A stretch of 64,000 nucleotides of DNA. It comes from Anisus vortex. Lineage: Eukaryota > Mollusca > Gastropoda > Planorbidae. The DNA lies in NCBI GenBank assembly GCA_949126835.1, contig OX421494.1, positions 23,582,196-23,646,195 of the forward strand, in the 5' to 3' direction. Positions 1 to 12,289 of this stretch are shown here, piece by piece; within the stretch, counting starts at the first letter, position 1; each line of letters starts with the position of its first letter. A program made the translations under genes and the position numbers. Below the pieces are notes generated by a model, which had not been told where the DNA came from, did no database searches, and saw nothing but the letters and a program-made list of their open reading frames with translations.

Positions 1-2240
1 TATATTGACAGACATATACAGGTACACACATATAGTGACAGACATTTACAGGTACACACATTTAATGACCGACATATACAGGCACACACATATAGTGACA
101 GACATATACCAGTACACACATATAGTGACAGACATTTACAGGTACACACATATATTGACAGACATATACAGGTACACACATATAGTGACAGACATTTACC
201 AGTACACACATATATTGACAGACATATACAGGTACACACATATAGTGACAGACATTTACAGGTACACACATTTAATGACCGACATATACAGGCACACACA
301 TATAGTGACAGACATATACCAGTACACACATATAGTGACAGACATTTACAGGTACACACATATATTGACAGACATATACAGGTACACACATATAGTGACA
401 GACATTTACCAGTACACACATATATTGACAGACATATACCAGTACACACATATAGTGACAGACATATACCAGTACACACATATAGTGACAGACATTTACA
501 GGTACACACATATATTGACAGACATATACCAGTACACACATATAGTGACCGACATATACAGGTACACACATATAGTGACAGACATTTACCAGTACACACA
601 TATATTGACAGACATATACCAGTACACACATATAGTGACAGACATATACCAGTACACACATATATTGACAGACATATACCAGTACACACATATAGTGACA
701 GACATATACAGGTACACACATATAGTGACAGACATTTACCAGTACACACATATATTGACAGACATATACCAGTACACACATATAGTGACAGACATATAAA
801 GGTACACACATATAGTGACAGACATTTACCAGTACACACATATATTGACAGACATATACCAGTACACACATATAGTGACAGACATTTACAGGTACACACA
901 TATATTGACAGACATATACAGGCACACACATATAGTGACAGACATATACCAGTACACACATATAGTGACAGACATTTACAGGTACACACATTTAATGACC
1001 GACATTTACAGGCACACAAATATAGTGACAGACATATACCAGTACACACATATAGTGACAGACATTTACAGGTACACACATATATTGACAGACATATACC
1101 AGTACACACATATAGTGACAGACATATACAGGTACACGGTACACACATATATTGACAGACATATACCAGTACACACATATAGTGACAGACATATACAGGT
1201 ACACACATATAGTGACAGACATATACCAGTACACACATATAGTGACAGACATATACCAGTACACACATATAGTGACAGACATTTACAGGTACACACATAT
1301 ATTGACAGACATATACAGGTACACACATATAGTGACAGACATTTACAGGTACACACATTTAATGACCGACATATACAGGCACACACATATAGTGACAGAC
1401 ATATACCAGTACACACATATAGTGACAGACATTTACAGGTACACACATATATTGACAGACATATACAGGTACACACATATAGTGACAGACATTTACAGGT
1501 ACACACATATATTGACAGACATATACAGGCACACACATATAGTGACAGACATATACCAGTACACACATATAGTGACAGACATTTACAGGTACACACATAT
1601 ATTGACAGACATATACCAGTACACACATATAGTGACAGACATTTACAGGTACACGGTACACACATATATTGACAGACATATACAGGTACACACATATAGT
1701 GACAGACATATACAGGTACACACATATAGTGACAGACATATACCAGTACACACATATATTGACAGACATTTACAGGTACACGGTACACACATATATTGAC
1801 AGACATATACAGGTACACACATATAGTGACAGACATATACAGGTACACACATATAGTGACAGACATATACCAGTACACACATATAGTGACAGACATATAC
1901 CAGTACACACATATAGTGACAGACATTTACAGGTACACACATTTAATGACCGACATATACAGGCACACACATATAGTGACAGATATGTACAGATGCACAC
2001 ATATATTGACAGACATATACAGCTACATACATATAGTGACAGACATATACCAGTACACACATAAAGTGACAGACATATACCAGTACACACATAAAGTGAC
2101 AGACATATACAGGTACACACATATAGTGACAGACATATACCAGTACACACATAAAGTGACAGACATATACCAGTAGGCTACACACATATAGTGACAGACA
2201 TATACAGGTACACACATATAATGACAGACATATACAGGTA
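1..2240. repeat. 30-bp minisatellite array, open at left edge
   Basis: About 74 tandem copies of a 30-bp unit of the form TATAGTGACAGACATATACA followed by GGTACACACA. The array is already running at base 1, so it continues outside the window. Units differ at a few fixed positions (TATAGT/TATATT/TTTAAT; CATATA/CATTTA; CAGGTA/CCAGTA/CAGGCA). Seven-base insertions (CACGGTA-type) break the register near 1135, 1650 and 1780. Because 30 is divisible by 3, long open frames exist in several frames on both strands; they are repeat artefacts with Tyr/His/Thr-rich or Cys/Val/Tyr-rich 10-residue periodicity and no start context, splice sites or homology that I recognise. The units decay after about 2,050. 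Confidence 0.97.
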
Positions 2241-2660
2241 CACATAGACACGTGCACTTTTATGTACAGACAGTCAAAGACGTACACATATTCGTACACA
2301 CATACATATAAAATCATACTTAGAGTCTATAGACATACACGCATACCTACATACGCACATACGGAAGATACAGTCACAAAAACATACACAGACAAACACA
2401 GAGATGCAAATAGTCATAGAAGCAGACACTAAGTCACAGACACACAGTCACATACAAACATAAAGAAACCTAGTCACACACAGAGACACAAACACACACA
2501 CACATTGTAGCTATACACATGTTGTTAGAATCGTGTATAGGCCTCAATACATCTATATAATAATTCTTATAAGCAATAGTTGTTAAATGTCTTCAAGGAG
2601 ACCTAGACACACGTAGACGTACACATACACATACAAACATTAACACACACACTTTGAAAG
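2241..2660. repeat. Degenerate ACAC/ACATAC-rich flank of the minisatellite
   Basis: Low-complexity sequence rich in CACACA, ACATAC and AGACAC steps, which looks like decayed minisatellite and microsatellite sequence. No coding or RNA feature is visible. Confidence 0.6.
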
Positions 2661-3492
2661 ATACACAGATAACTGCACACTTACTTGGCTTTTTTTTACA
2701 CAGATAGTTATCCATACAATAAAATCACAATATAATTAATTAGTCGAATGACATGAACAAAATACAATCACTAATATCAGCGAACCTCCGTTACACAACA
2801 TTAGATAGTAGAATTTGTTTTGAGACACACACAGTATTCCCAAGTCAGGCAAGACACATCGTATGTTTAAGGCTTACGAACCACCTACCAGAAATTGTAT
2901 ATACTTCCTTGTTAACCATTTTTAGGCATTAGGTTTCAAGTCTTCCGAAGATCTACGAACAAACCCGATAGATTCATTTTCTAGTGCTATAAATAGAACA
3001 TTTTTTTGTGTCTGTTTATATATAAGGGGCCATTCATATAATAGTGTTACGTACCCAGTAAGGGAAGGGGGGGGGGGAAAGGGGAAGGGTGTTTTTTGAT
3101 TTAAGAGATTTTGCGTATGGATGCTTAGAGAAACTTTGTTGCATAGTTAATGTATGGATGGTCCCTTAAAAGTTTGTTAAAATGTTGTATTTTATTATTT
3201 TTTTGGTTTTGTTGATTTAGTTGTTTTTTAAATCCCTATAACTAAAATATGTAGGTATCAAATTAAAACAAATTGTCTCTTCGATATATTATTGAGACAA
3301 ATTTAAACAATCAAATTATTTTGGTGAACTAACTTTTTTTTTTCTGACGCTACGGTGCATTGAAACATTATGAGACCGAAATATATTCCCCCAACCCCAC
3401 CTTGTCCCGTCTACATATAATAAATATACACCCTTGCAGACAATTGTATTGGTTTTCTGTTTTGACTAATTTTTGGATACAGGGCTAATTCA
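2661..3492. other. AT-rich intergenic sequence, no gene seen
   Basis: AT-rich sequence with no recognisable exon. It contains a G-run near 3,068-3,078 beside a GGGCCATTCATATAATA stretch (about 3,027), a type of sequence seen at ends of some animal DNA transposons, but no partner end was found. Confidence 0.4.
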
Positions 3493-3500
3493 GAATAGAC

Positions 3501-3805
3501 CAAGGTTCGACAAATCTTTCGATAATAATGTGTCGAAATTTGATTTCTAATTCTTTCAGCGTGCCAACTGCCTTAAAGTCATCCTGCTCTAAAAAAAATA
3601 ATAATAAATATGAGACTTATATAGCGCATATAATCCCGTTCCCGTTGAGAATAGTTCTATGCGCTGCTGTAAACATAGTGCTGCTCTAACACTTAATTTA
3701 TTGTGCAAGAGACCTTAATTGCCCTTTTCGGGAGTCCCCCTCGTGCCTTTTAAAATCGCTCAGCGTGCCAAATCTGGTACGCGTTTTATCGGTTGCTGAC
3801 CCCTG
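3501..3805. mobile_element. Short hAT-like non-autonomous element with 8-bp TSD
   Basis: The right end reads GGTTGCTGACCCCTG, the inverse of a classic hAT terminus (CAGGGGTCAGCAACC). The left end CAAGGTTCGACAAATC is a decayed inverted copy. Flanking 8-mers are GAATAGAC (3,493-3,500) and GACTAGAC (3,806-3,813), 7 of 8 identical, as expected for hAT target-site duplications. Subterminal GCGTGCCAA motifs on both sides match the larger element at 49,530-50,785. A LINE 3'-tail fragment sits inside it near 3,597-3,720. Confidence 0.72.
3597..3720 (-). mobile_element. LINE/SINE 3'-tail fragment
   Basis: An (AAT)n run followed by TTATATAGCGCATATAATCCCG and later TTCTATGCGCTG, shared with the 3' end of the CR1-like LINE at 11,345. 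The GCGC-containing arms could pair into a hairpin. It is inserted inside the small hAT relic. Confidence 0.55.
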
Positions 3806-3813
3806 GACTAGAC

Positions 3814-5117
3814 AATGGTTTGAGCTACAAACATATAATGTCTAATAAATACTAAGTGCTCAAGGTTCTTAAGGAACTAAACGTCTAAGTCAGCGGCGAG
3901 CAGATCTGAGATCGTCATGCCACAGTTTGTTGAGTAAAGTTTCGGTTCTTGTTGGCCCTGTTTCAAAATAATAATTTCAGATTTTCTTTCTCCTTAATTA
4001 TTTATTTTATCGAGTGTCCTACTCTACATAATACTGGTAAATTTGACTTGTGTAGAGTTGGTAACCATATTTATAAAATACATTTATAAACGTTTGTGTG
4101 TATGTGTGTATGAATGCGCGCGTGGGTGCGTGTGGAAAGTGTGGAAAAAACATGAATGCGATTCTCACATGCCAACCCAAGGTCACAAAAATATTAAAAC
4201 AAAAAACTAAACAAATATATTGAAAAGAAAAAAAACAATATTTACTGGACATGACTCATGCAATATGACTCGACATGACTCATGCAATATGACTCGACTC
4301 CAGTCTAGTGGAGTGATCGTTGGAATCACTTTTATTATTGTGAACAAAAGTATTTTTATTATTGATCTCTTAAGGCACAATCTAAACAACATGATACTCT
4401 ATCACTCACTTTACTACTTTATTTGATTCGACTTAACTTTTGATCTGACGCTAAATAAAGTTCGGACCACTACTATATTTCGTTCCATGTATTGTTCATC
4501 CGACGCTAAATACAGTTCGGACAACTAACCACTACTACATTTGGTTCCATGTATTGTTCATCAGACATAATTAATGTTTTGACAAGAAATAATATATAAG
4601 TTATATATTTAAAAATCGGAATGATTCAATCAATTGAATTCGGTACTGTTTTCAAAAAAAAGAGAAGTGAAACCAACCCTTATTTGCTAGGAGTGAATTT
4701 AGTCTCGTTAACAATTGGCTTAACTAATAATGATGAGGGCAGTCATTTATTTTGTGGGGGCTAATTGGTGAGAAGATGGAAGAATAGAAAAGTGGCTCTT
4801 ACAAAATAACCCCGACCTACATTTTAGCTTGCGCATTTCTTATTGGTTCACTTCAAATTCAGTTTTATTTTTATTTTTTTTCACTGAAAATCTTACATCA
4901 TTTCCGGTCGGCTAAAAATAACCAAGCACGTGGGTAGTTGTTGCGTATCTAGATAACACACTAGATCTAGCAATGATAAAGATTTTACAATTACTATTAA
5001 ATTCAAGTTTACTTTAGGTAATCTAATTTAAAAGTTTTAATTATTTTTACAGTTTCATATAGCTTGTATACTTCTTTAAATTAAAGGCATAATTTCATTG
5101 TAAGCTATGTAATAATT
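3814..5117. other. AT-rich intergenic sequence with small tandem duplications
   Basis: No exon recognised. Two short duplications are visible: an imperfect 24-26 bp repeat around ATGACTCATGCAATATGACT (4,249-4,300), and a roughly 60-bp direct duplication around CGACGCTAAATA(A/C)AGTTCGG at about 4,446 and 4,501. Confidence 0.5.
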
Positions 5118-5185
5118 TAATAATAATGACAATGCTTAGATAGCGCATATCCCGTTGAGGACAGTTTTACGCGCTGACAACAGTT
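5118..5185 (-). mobile_element. LINE/SINE 3'-tail fragment
   Basis: TAATAATAATGACAATGCTTAG followed by ATAGCGCATATCCCGTTGAG and TTACGCGCTGACAACAG matches the 3' tail at 6,130 and 11,345, a minus-strand relic. Confidence 0.5.
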
Positions 5186-6127
5186 ACAGATAGAGTACAA
5201 ACATGAAGAACAGACGAAAATGTATAGATCTTTATGTAGCCTTCGCTAGTTTAAAATATCACAACAAAACTATCCAAATCTGTCCAAATCATTTGCATAA
5301 TAGGCTCCGCCTTGTTGGTTTGTTTCACTTCTGCACGCGCGATAAAAATTGAGAAACCAGTACAATTTTAGGCCTACTAGGTCACCAATTCAGGGCTGGC
5401 GAAGCGATATTTGTCTTAGATGCTACTTTTATATTATTTAGTATTATACGTACGACTATTACGTTGCATGTTTATACATACAATGGTTTTAATCTAGTCT
5501 TTGATTTTGGTTAGCTTTTTACAAAATGTTAAGTTGTTGTTTTTCTAGAATTGTTCAGGCAACCCATTTTTTGTTCGCTGCAACTAGGGAAAACGAGAAT
5601 TTATATTCGTTCCTCCTTGTAGGCTACGTGGAACAAGAAAACATTTTTTTTTCTCAATGTATATCTAAGTTTATATACTAGAATATTGTGATGCGTTTCC
5701 GAGTTATACATGTAATGTTTATTTATTACACCTATAAGTACTTTGTCTTGGTTAAATTGTGATTTAATTATTGTTGTTAACCCTGTTATGAGTATTATTA
5801 TTCACAAGTAAAAAAAAACCTAACAGCTCTTACTGTATATCCTGACTTATCCTACACACTATTTCCTGCATATATTATCTCATGCATTTAATTAACGGTC
5901 TAAAACGCTGTTTAGTCTATTTTATAGATACAAAAATTTCGTTAATTAGACATTTAGCTAAATATATCTTGAAGCTCTGATTCTTCTGCTTACTGTTGGG
6001 AGTGTGGTCTTACGAAGCGAACATTTATAAAGAGTCTTTGGCCTTTCGGCTTTCATATATACACGACGCATAAATCTGATAGTATCAGTGTGCATGCCAC
6101 TAATGGGAATTGACTTATACGTACGAT
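5186..6127. other. AT-rich intergenic sequence, no gene seen
   Basis: No coding exon, RNA gene or clear transposon end was recognised in this stretch. Confidence 0.4.
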
Positions 6128-6410
6128 AAGTAATAATAATAATAATAGTGCTTGTATAGCGCATATCCCGTTAATTACAGTTCTATGCGCTGACAACAAT
6201 CACATAGTACAGACAACGAACAACAGACGAAAATGTTTGTATTTACACGCGAATACTTCTACTGGAATAGGTGAGCCTTCAGCCGGCTCCTGAAGATGTC
6301 AAAGCAAGGGTTCTGGCGAAGCTGTAGTGGGAGGTGTTCCAGTCGGACGGTCCTGCGTAGGAGCATGCACGTTGGCCAGCGAACACTAACCTCACACGAG
6401 GGATCCGAAG
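6128..6410 (-). mobile_element. 5'-truncated CR1-like LINE 3' end
   Basis: It begins (plus strand) with (AAT)n and the ATAGCGCATATCCCG tail, then continues into sequence collinear with the 3' coding end of the LINE at 11,345-12,165 (cf. GAAGATGTCAAAG, GCTGTAGTGGGAGGTGTTCC). Strongly truncated and inactive. Confidence 0.65.
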
Positions 6411-6629
6411 AGTCAACAACACGTAGATCAACGTAGAAGTTTCATCCTTTGTTGTCAAACAGACCTTACAAGTCCATTGCCTGTCAAAACTATAGTTCCA
6501 AGATACTGTTCAGTCCTCAACCATTTCTTTCACCGTAAAATAGTCGAATGCTACTTTTATTTATTATTTAAAGTAACACATTTAAACCATGTGGGTCTAA
6601 TGAAGCAGCGTTCAACTCTCTACGTGCCC

Positions 6630-6865
6630 ACGGCTTACAAGGGGATTATGTGACTAGCACAATTTTTAGCCGCATCAACCTTTTTTCCTCCCTCACCCCC
6701 CCCCCCCCTCTTTCCATTCCTCAAACTAATGTCAGAGTCGGGTAGGAACCAGTGAATCCTTACCAAACACAATGTAAGCGTTCTGCCGTTTTAACCTGCT
6801 AAGAACTTGATACATAGGGAACCTCAATTCACAGCTCTACCACTCGACCACGTTGTCCCGTAACT
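6630..6865 (-). mobile_element. Decayed tRNA-derived SINE (family 2)
   Basis: GGGGATTATGTGACTAGCAC, AGCCGCATCAACC and AATGTCAGAGTCGGGTAGGA align with the better copies at 14,250 and 32,030. A C-run (about 6,697-6,712) has expanded inside it. The tRNA-like head, on the right because the copy is on the minus strand, is poorly preserved (CACTCGACCACGTTGTCCCG). Confidence 0.45.
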
Positions 6866-7044
6866 ACAGAATATGACTCAGTTCAACTTCACGAATCAAG
6901 CTTTGGACCTCTAAAACTGTTTTGTAAATAAATACATGTAATTAAATTTTTATTTTGCCTGTACAGAGTAGGCCAAATATTTTTGCCTTCTTTTGTGGTA
7001 AAATAAAAAAAGTTAATTTGATAAATGGCGGCTACACATTGAAA

Positions 7045-7365
7045 GTGTAAAGTAGGCCACAGTTGATTTCATTTTAATCATGTGCTTGCTTTAAAGTTGG
7101 GGAATCCCCTTCTGTTGCTTGAAAGTTGCTTTTAATTATTCTGTCGGAAATTTTGGTTCTTAGATAACAACCGTCAACGGTCTTTATGGAATAACCCTTA
7201 GGGGACTTTTGTCATTTTGCTAGATTGAATCTGATTGGTTAGAATGTCTATCGGCGTTCACAAAAGACTTTCATAAACAGCATTCTTCTCCTGATTGCCT
7301 GACAGTGAATTTCGGCATAATGAATTGCGGTGTTACAGGGTGCTGCTACTGTGGGGTGCATTTGA
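7045..7365. repeat. Diverged direct repeat, copy 1
   Basis: Shares collinear blocks with 8,958-9,280: GTGTAAAGTAGG(C/T)CAC, GGAATCCCC/GGAAATCCCCC, TTATGGA, AATCTGATTGGTTA, CAGCATT(C/T)T(C)TTCT and GATTGCCTG(A/C)CAGTG. Probably two copies of an unidentified old transposon or a segmental duplication. Confidence 0.6.
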
Positions 7366-8957
7366 GGGTAGAAGTTTTTGCATTGCCGCCACTGGAGGAT
7401 GGTAGAGGAGACGCATTCGTTTATTGCAGGTTTTCATCTGCCTACCCAGCCTACCCCCATTGTTAGACTACAATGACTAAGCTTACTACTGAATGTTTCT
7501 TTAGCCGTCACACGTGAGTAGGCCTAGAACTAGCTGAGAACCAGGCCACAACATCTGCAACTGTGACACTGGGCATATTAAGGGGAGGAAGTCCAATGAA
7601 ATTGATCTAAATGTCAGATAATTCACATTTTTTTACTTTTTGCCTAAGTTGTATACTTTAACTATTCCTGGATCTAAAATATTCAGTTCGGGAATTTGAG
7701 TAACATTATTTCAATGTATAAAGTGCATTTGAAATGGGTATACATCAGAATTGTTTATTTTCTTTTTAAAACATATTTACACTACAGTAATATAAAAAAA
7801 GTCTAGTTCTATATTATTATACATCAAATTAAAGGTTAACATCTTGACTTTGTGTAAAAAAAATCTTACAATAAACTATTAAAAATTTGATGAAAAAAAT
7901 ATTTTTTTTCGAAATGTGGTCTAACAATTTTTATTTATCTAGAATTGTCAGTTGTTTCGGTTCTTCTCAAAACGTTGTTTTCAGGTCCTATATTTCGAAC
8001 TAGTTTTGTTTATTTACTAACCGCTGTTTATGCAACTTTGAACATATATCATTCCATTAGGACCCTAAATATGCAAAAAGAATTTCGGAAAATATAAATT
8101 GTTTTTTTTATATTAATCTTTCAGTAACTTTGTATGTTTTTTTCAAGTTTAAATAATATGACTCATATGAAGTAAAAAAAAATTTCTTTATACAATTTGC
8201 ACAAATTTAGTAAATGTCCATTTACGGTTAAATTTTAATAAATTCTATTGATAAATAAAAAAAGAAGTGTCACGTTTCGTTCAAGTAAAAAATACTAATT
8301 AAAATACAAAATGGCCGCCATCTTCATGACAACCAATTTTTGTTCAAACTTGTTTGGCTTTTTATAAGTTTTGTCATTAGTACTATATATGTTCCAAATA
8401 TCACACATATTGGATAAGAAATAAAAAAAATCCCCCCTCTACTGGACTTACACCCCCCCCCCCCCCCTAACCAAGGTGTCCTTTTTCAATGCTAAGCTTT
8501 CAGTTCAAAGAAAAGTTTCATTAATCAAAGACTCTTTTTGCACTAAATTATTTAATAACCGTTTCTCAAACGTTGCAGACATAATCAAGTAGTAGTTAAG
8601 GTTTTACAACTAATTCTAGATTAACTTTATTGAAAGTTTCACCTGTCCTTACAGTTTTATACATTTTGTATAATGTTGTAAATTAGTGGCCTACATATAA
8701 TTTCACTGTATCTAATGTAACATATTAAATCATTCTAAAAATGTCTATTGAAATATGGTTTTCAATTATTCTTATAGCAGTTGTTTTATTGTTCCTGTTG
8801 TTTTAAAACGTAATATTTTTAGAATAGTGGCTTTCACGCTTGAAACTCTCTATAAAAAAATTTTAACACTTTTTTAAAAGCATTTTAAGACAGTCAAAAG
8901 TGTGTTGTATAACAATGATTCCATCTGAAATCCAATACAATGATTTGGTTCCGTTAA
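7366..8957. other. AT-rich sequence between duplicated segments
   Basis: No gene seen. It includes a C-run at about 8,452-8,467 and many A/T homopolymers. Confidence 0.4.
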
Positions 8958-9280
8958 ATGTGTAAAGTAGGTCACCGTTGCTTACTCATGTGCCTGGCTA
9001 TTCTAAGTTTGGAAATCCCCCTTCCGTGACTTGAATGTTGTTGACACCTAAGACGGGAACTGTGTTAGATATTCCGTCATTTTATGGACTAACACTTTAG
9101 GGATTTTTTTTTTACTTCTGTTGTTACCTCAGAATTTCCAAACTAAGTTCAATCTGATTGGTTATCTCTATCGACGTTAAACAATAGAACTACATAGCCA
9201 GCATTTTCTTCTAATTGCCTGCCAGTGGGTTGTGATTCTCATAACCGGGCTGTTTCAGGGTGTCAACTTTGTGCATGTTG
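8958..9280. repeat. Diverged direct repeat, copy 2
   Basis: Second copy of the segment at 7,045-7,365, in the same orientation, with many substitutions and small indels. Confidence 0.6.
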
Positions 9281-10662
9281 GCTGTGATCTGGACAGCCTT
9301 TATTAAATCACACGAGACAATATATCTTTTTCAGACCAAGCAGGTCCACGGTGCTAGTGAAGCATCTTTCAATTGTTTCCATGGCAACTGCATACAATGG
9401 AACCATGTGGCACGCACAGTATTTTTTTAAAATTAGTGTCAGGTATCCATCAGAACTGATTGCTACTTAAGTAAAAATACTACAATAATTATGACAGTAA
9501 GTCGACAAAATCATAATAAGTGTTTCCTTTACTGGTTAAAAACTAATCTTCTGCTTCTTTTCTTTTTTTGTTTCATTTCACTTAATTATTAATGATAAAA
9601 TAATTAAATGAAAGATTTGTTTTCAAATTTTGAAACCTTAAAAAAATAAAGAATATATCATTAATTCTTTGTGAAATTTGTGTTTGTCACTGGTTTCTTG
9701 TTTTATAAGGTGAATATTTTACGGTGTGTTGTGAATTATTGTTTTTTTCTAGTGTTCATCTTGACATTTTTTGTTTAATTTACGCATTTTTATATGGACA
9801 GAATGTGTCAGCGGGCCAACTAGTCAACATATATCTTGATTTTCGTTTGTAAGCTATAATGAACTTCGTGATTGTGTTGAATGCTACGTAAATGTTATTT
9901 TTAACATGATCTAAAAAAGCCACCGTAGGGAAAACCAAACAAAAGAACCGAATAAAAAAGAAGAGGGTGGAGGGGGGAGGTTGGTTTTCACTGAAATGTA
10001 TTTTTATATAATACACAATTTCATGACCTCCCAAAAGGACAATATATTTACCTTCTTCCACGACCTCCAACCTTAGCCCCTGTTATGAGTCAAACCTGGA
10101 AAAAGACAATAGAATTTAAAAATAACGAAAACATTCTAAATAACTTCCGGATACGGTCTGTTGATTATTCAGGTATTCAGCTTAGGAAGACATCCATGTC
10201 AACTTGACATAGTCAAGTCTGAAGATCTTTTCAAGATATTGGTGGAATCTCTACCAGACTTTAATTTCAATTTCACCTTTGAACTTACTTTAATAGCATG
10301 CGCAGTGGCTGGTAATAGTTTAAGGCGGTATATCTATATGAACGCGGAGTTCCGAAGGTAGGGGGGTGAACAGTTTTCTTTTTTTGTAAATTAAATTCAT
10401 GTTAACACGTATCAATATGTAGGTTTGAGTAAGTTACATATATTATATGCGTGTGTGAATTGTGAATGTGTGTACTGTTGAATGAGTGTGGCTAAATATA
10501 TTATTATTACGTGTCTATAAATGTGGATAGGTTTATGTTTATTCAAACTTCTTGGCCCTATGCTGTAATAAAAAATATACTAAATAACAAAAAAAGCATG
10601 GACATTCTTTAGGCCATATGTTCTCAATATCTTATTAGAGAAATTCGTATTTAATTTTTAAA
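9281..10662. other. AT-rich intergenic sequence, no gene seen
   Basis: No exon with recognisable homology. A splice-like segment on the minus strand (acceptor TTTTTCCAG near 10,098; donor GTAAATA near 10,050) encloses stop codons in all frames. Confidence 0.4.
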
Positions 10663-10693
10663 ACAAGAAAGCCATTAAAACACAGTTTTTATC

Positions 10694-11235
10694 TTACTCC
10701 CTTTATTTGCAAACTAAGTTTACCATCATGTAATTAAATGATTGATTGACTACTGGAAATGAAACATATGTATTTAGCGTATTTACGTATCTCGTTTTAC
10801 TAAAATTGAATAATATAAAAAAAGGTGGAGATGGCGGGTGTAGAACCTGCGACACCCAGGTTGAAAGCAGACAGTCATAACCACTAGACCGCGATAACTT
10901 TGTACAAACATACAACAAATAGTATACAAGTATATTCGAAAAGTTTATTTACTACCATCTCTTCCGGTAGAGGCAGCCATGTTTTACGTATAATATTATC
11001 TACGATTCGTAAATTGGTCGAAGGATTTCGTGACTATTCCAAAGGCTACGATGCTGAAAATTTGATAGAATGTATTGTTAGTCGGGACAAGTCTGCTGCC
11101 CAAGTTTCAGCCCGTTTGGACGACGGGAAGTGGTCGAAACATCGATGCAAAGTTTTGCTAACACCCAACAAGCAAGCAAGAAAGCAAGCAAGCAAGCAGA
11201 CAGACAGAAAATACAAGTTAAAATAAAGGGAGTAA
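10694..11235. mobile_element. 542-bp element with perfect 15-bp inverted ends
   Basis: The ends are TTACTCCCTTTATTT (10,694-10,708) and its exact reverse complement AAATAAAGGGAGTAA (11,221-11,235). Flanks carry an imperfect direct repeat of about 31 bp (AAGAAAGCCATTAAAACAC at about 10,665; AAGAAAACCATAAAAACAC at about 11,237). The interior from about 10,930 is repeated at 12,330-12,600. A tRNA-like insertion lies at 10,825-10,900. No transposase is encoded, so it is non-autonomous; I do not recognise the family. Confidence 0.7.
10825..10900 (-). mobile_element. tRNA-derived sequence inside the TIR element
   Basis: On the minus strand the sequence has an A-box-like GGTCTAGTGGTTATGAC and a B-box-like GCAGGTTCTACACCC, followed by a T-run that could end Pol III transcription. 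The centre CTGCTTTCAACC resembles a tRNA-Glu(TTC) anticodon region, but the acceptor stem does not pair, so it is a pseudo-tRNA or SINE head rather than a working tRNA gene. The sister copy at 12,290-12,627 lacks it. Confidence 0.5.
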
Positions 11236-11344
11236 CAAGAAAACCATAAAAACACAGTTTTTATTATACTCCCTATACCATTTCCACTTCACTACAAAAC
11301 TAAAATTTCGAATCGCTAATGTCGGCAAATACATATCTAATTAA

Positions 11345-12165
11345 TAATAATAAATAATAATAATGAAGCTTATATAGCGCATATCCCGCAATCAGTTCTA
11401 TGCGCTTAACAATTACAGACGATGATAACAATAACAGACAAAATGCTTAAAAATGTAAGTGGGCTAGGAGTCAATAATAAACAGGTGAGTCTTGAGTCCG
11501 GTCTTGAAAATGTTAAAGTTCGAGCTTTGTCGCAGCTGGAGTGGCAGGGTGTTCCATGCGGAGGGGCCGGAGTAGGTGAAGGCCCGCTGACCAGCTGTCA
11601 CGAGTTTTGTCCGCGGGATCGTCAAATTGAGTTTGTGCGCAGCCGATCGAAGTGGGTGTGGTTTTGTATATATTTCCAGACAGGAAATTAGATAATCCGG
11701 GGCAGAGTCATTGAGGCATTTATAGCATAGAGATGCGAGTTTATATGAAATCCTATTTTGAATAGGGAGCCAGTGCAGAGAGTAGAGCAGAGGTGAAATG
11801 TGGTCGTACTTCTTCTTCTTTAGGACTAGTCTGGCAGCGCAGTTTTGGACGCGTTGGAGCCCTTGAATGGAAGAGGCAGGAAGGCCGGCCAGAAGAGAGT
11901 TACAGTAGTCCAAACGAGAGACGAGGAGAGTGATGACGAGCTTGGTACAAGCTTCCGGAGTGAGGTAGCGACGGATAGTGGCAATACGTCGCAGGTGAAA
12001 AAAGCAGGTTTTAATCAGGAAGGAGATGTGGGGTTGCATGGACAGAGTGGAGTCCAGAAACATGCCGAGGCTCTTTACAGTTGAGGAGAAGGGCACAGTA
12101 GCGTCACCCAACTGGAGGTCAGTCACGCTGAGGGAAGCAATCTTCTGTCTCGTTCCTACGAGAAA
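11345..12165 (-). mobile_element. CR1-like LINE, 3' part (reverse transcriptase C-terminus)
   Basis: A minus-strand open frame of 220 residues (12,126 to 11,464) has the hallmarks of the C-terminal half of a CR1/Jockey-type reverse transcriptase: VKSLGMFLDSTLSMQPHI, SRLDYCNSLLAGLP, LQRVQNCAARLV, LHWLPIQNRISYKLA, and a closing WNTLPLQLRQS then FKTGLKTHLF. It ends in a 3' tail with the GCGCATATCCCG hairpin and (AAT)n at 11,345-11,410. The 5' part (endonuclease and RT catalytic core) is missing, so it is a dead 5'-truncated copy. It lies between two copies of the TIR element. Confidence 0.88.
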
Positions 12166-12289
12166 TTATAACGATTGCGCAATTTTTTTTTTAATGCATG
12201 AAGCTACGATTGTCGCTTCGCTTTTGCGCATCCTTTTTTTTCCAACTTTGGCCCGCAAAAACCATAAAATGATAACTCGCTTTGTTTCG

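Noticed and set aside
5..2317. Long open frames on both strands in the 30-bp array
   Set aside because: They arise because the unit length is a multiple of 3. They show only 10-residue periodicity, overlap in several frames, and have no splice or homology support.
9990..10100. Minus-strand segment with acceptor and donor near 10,098 and 10,050
   Set aside because: All three frames between the sites contain stops and no protein similarity was seen.
10825..10900. Functional tRNA gene
   Set aside because: A and B boxes are present but the acceptor stem does not pair and the arms have mismatches, so it is best read as tRNA-derived repeat.
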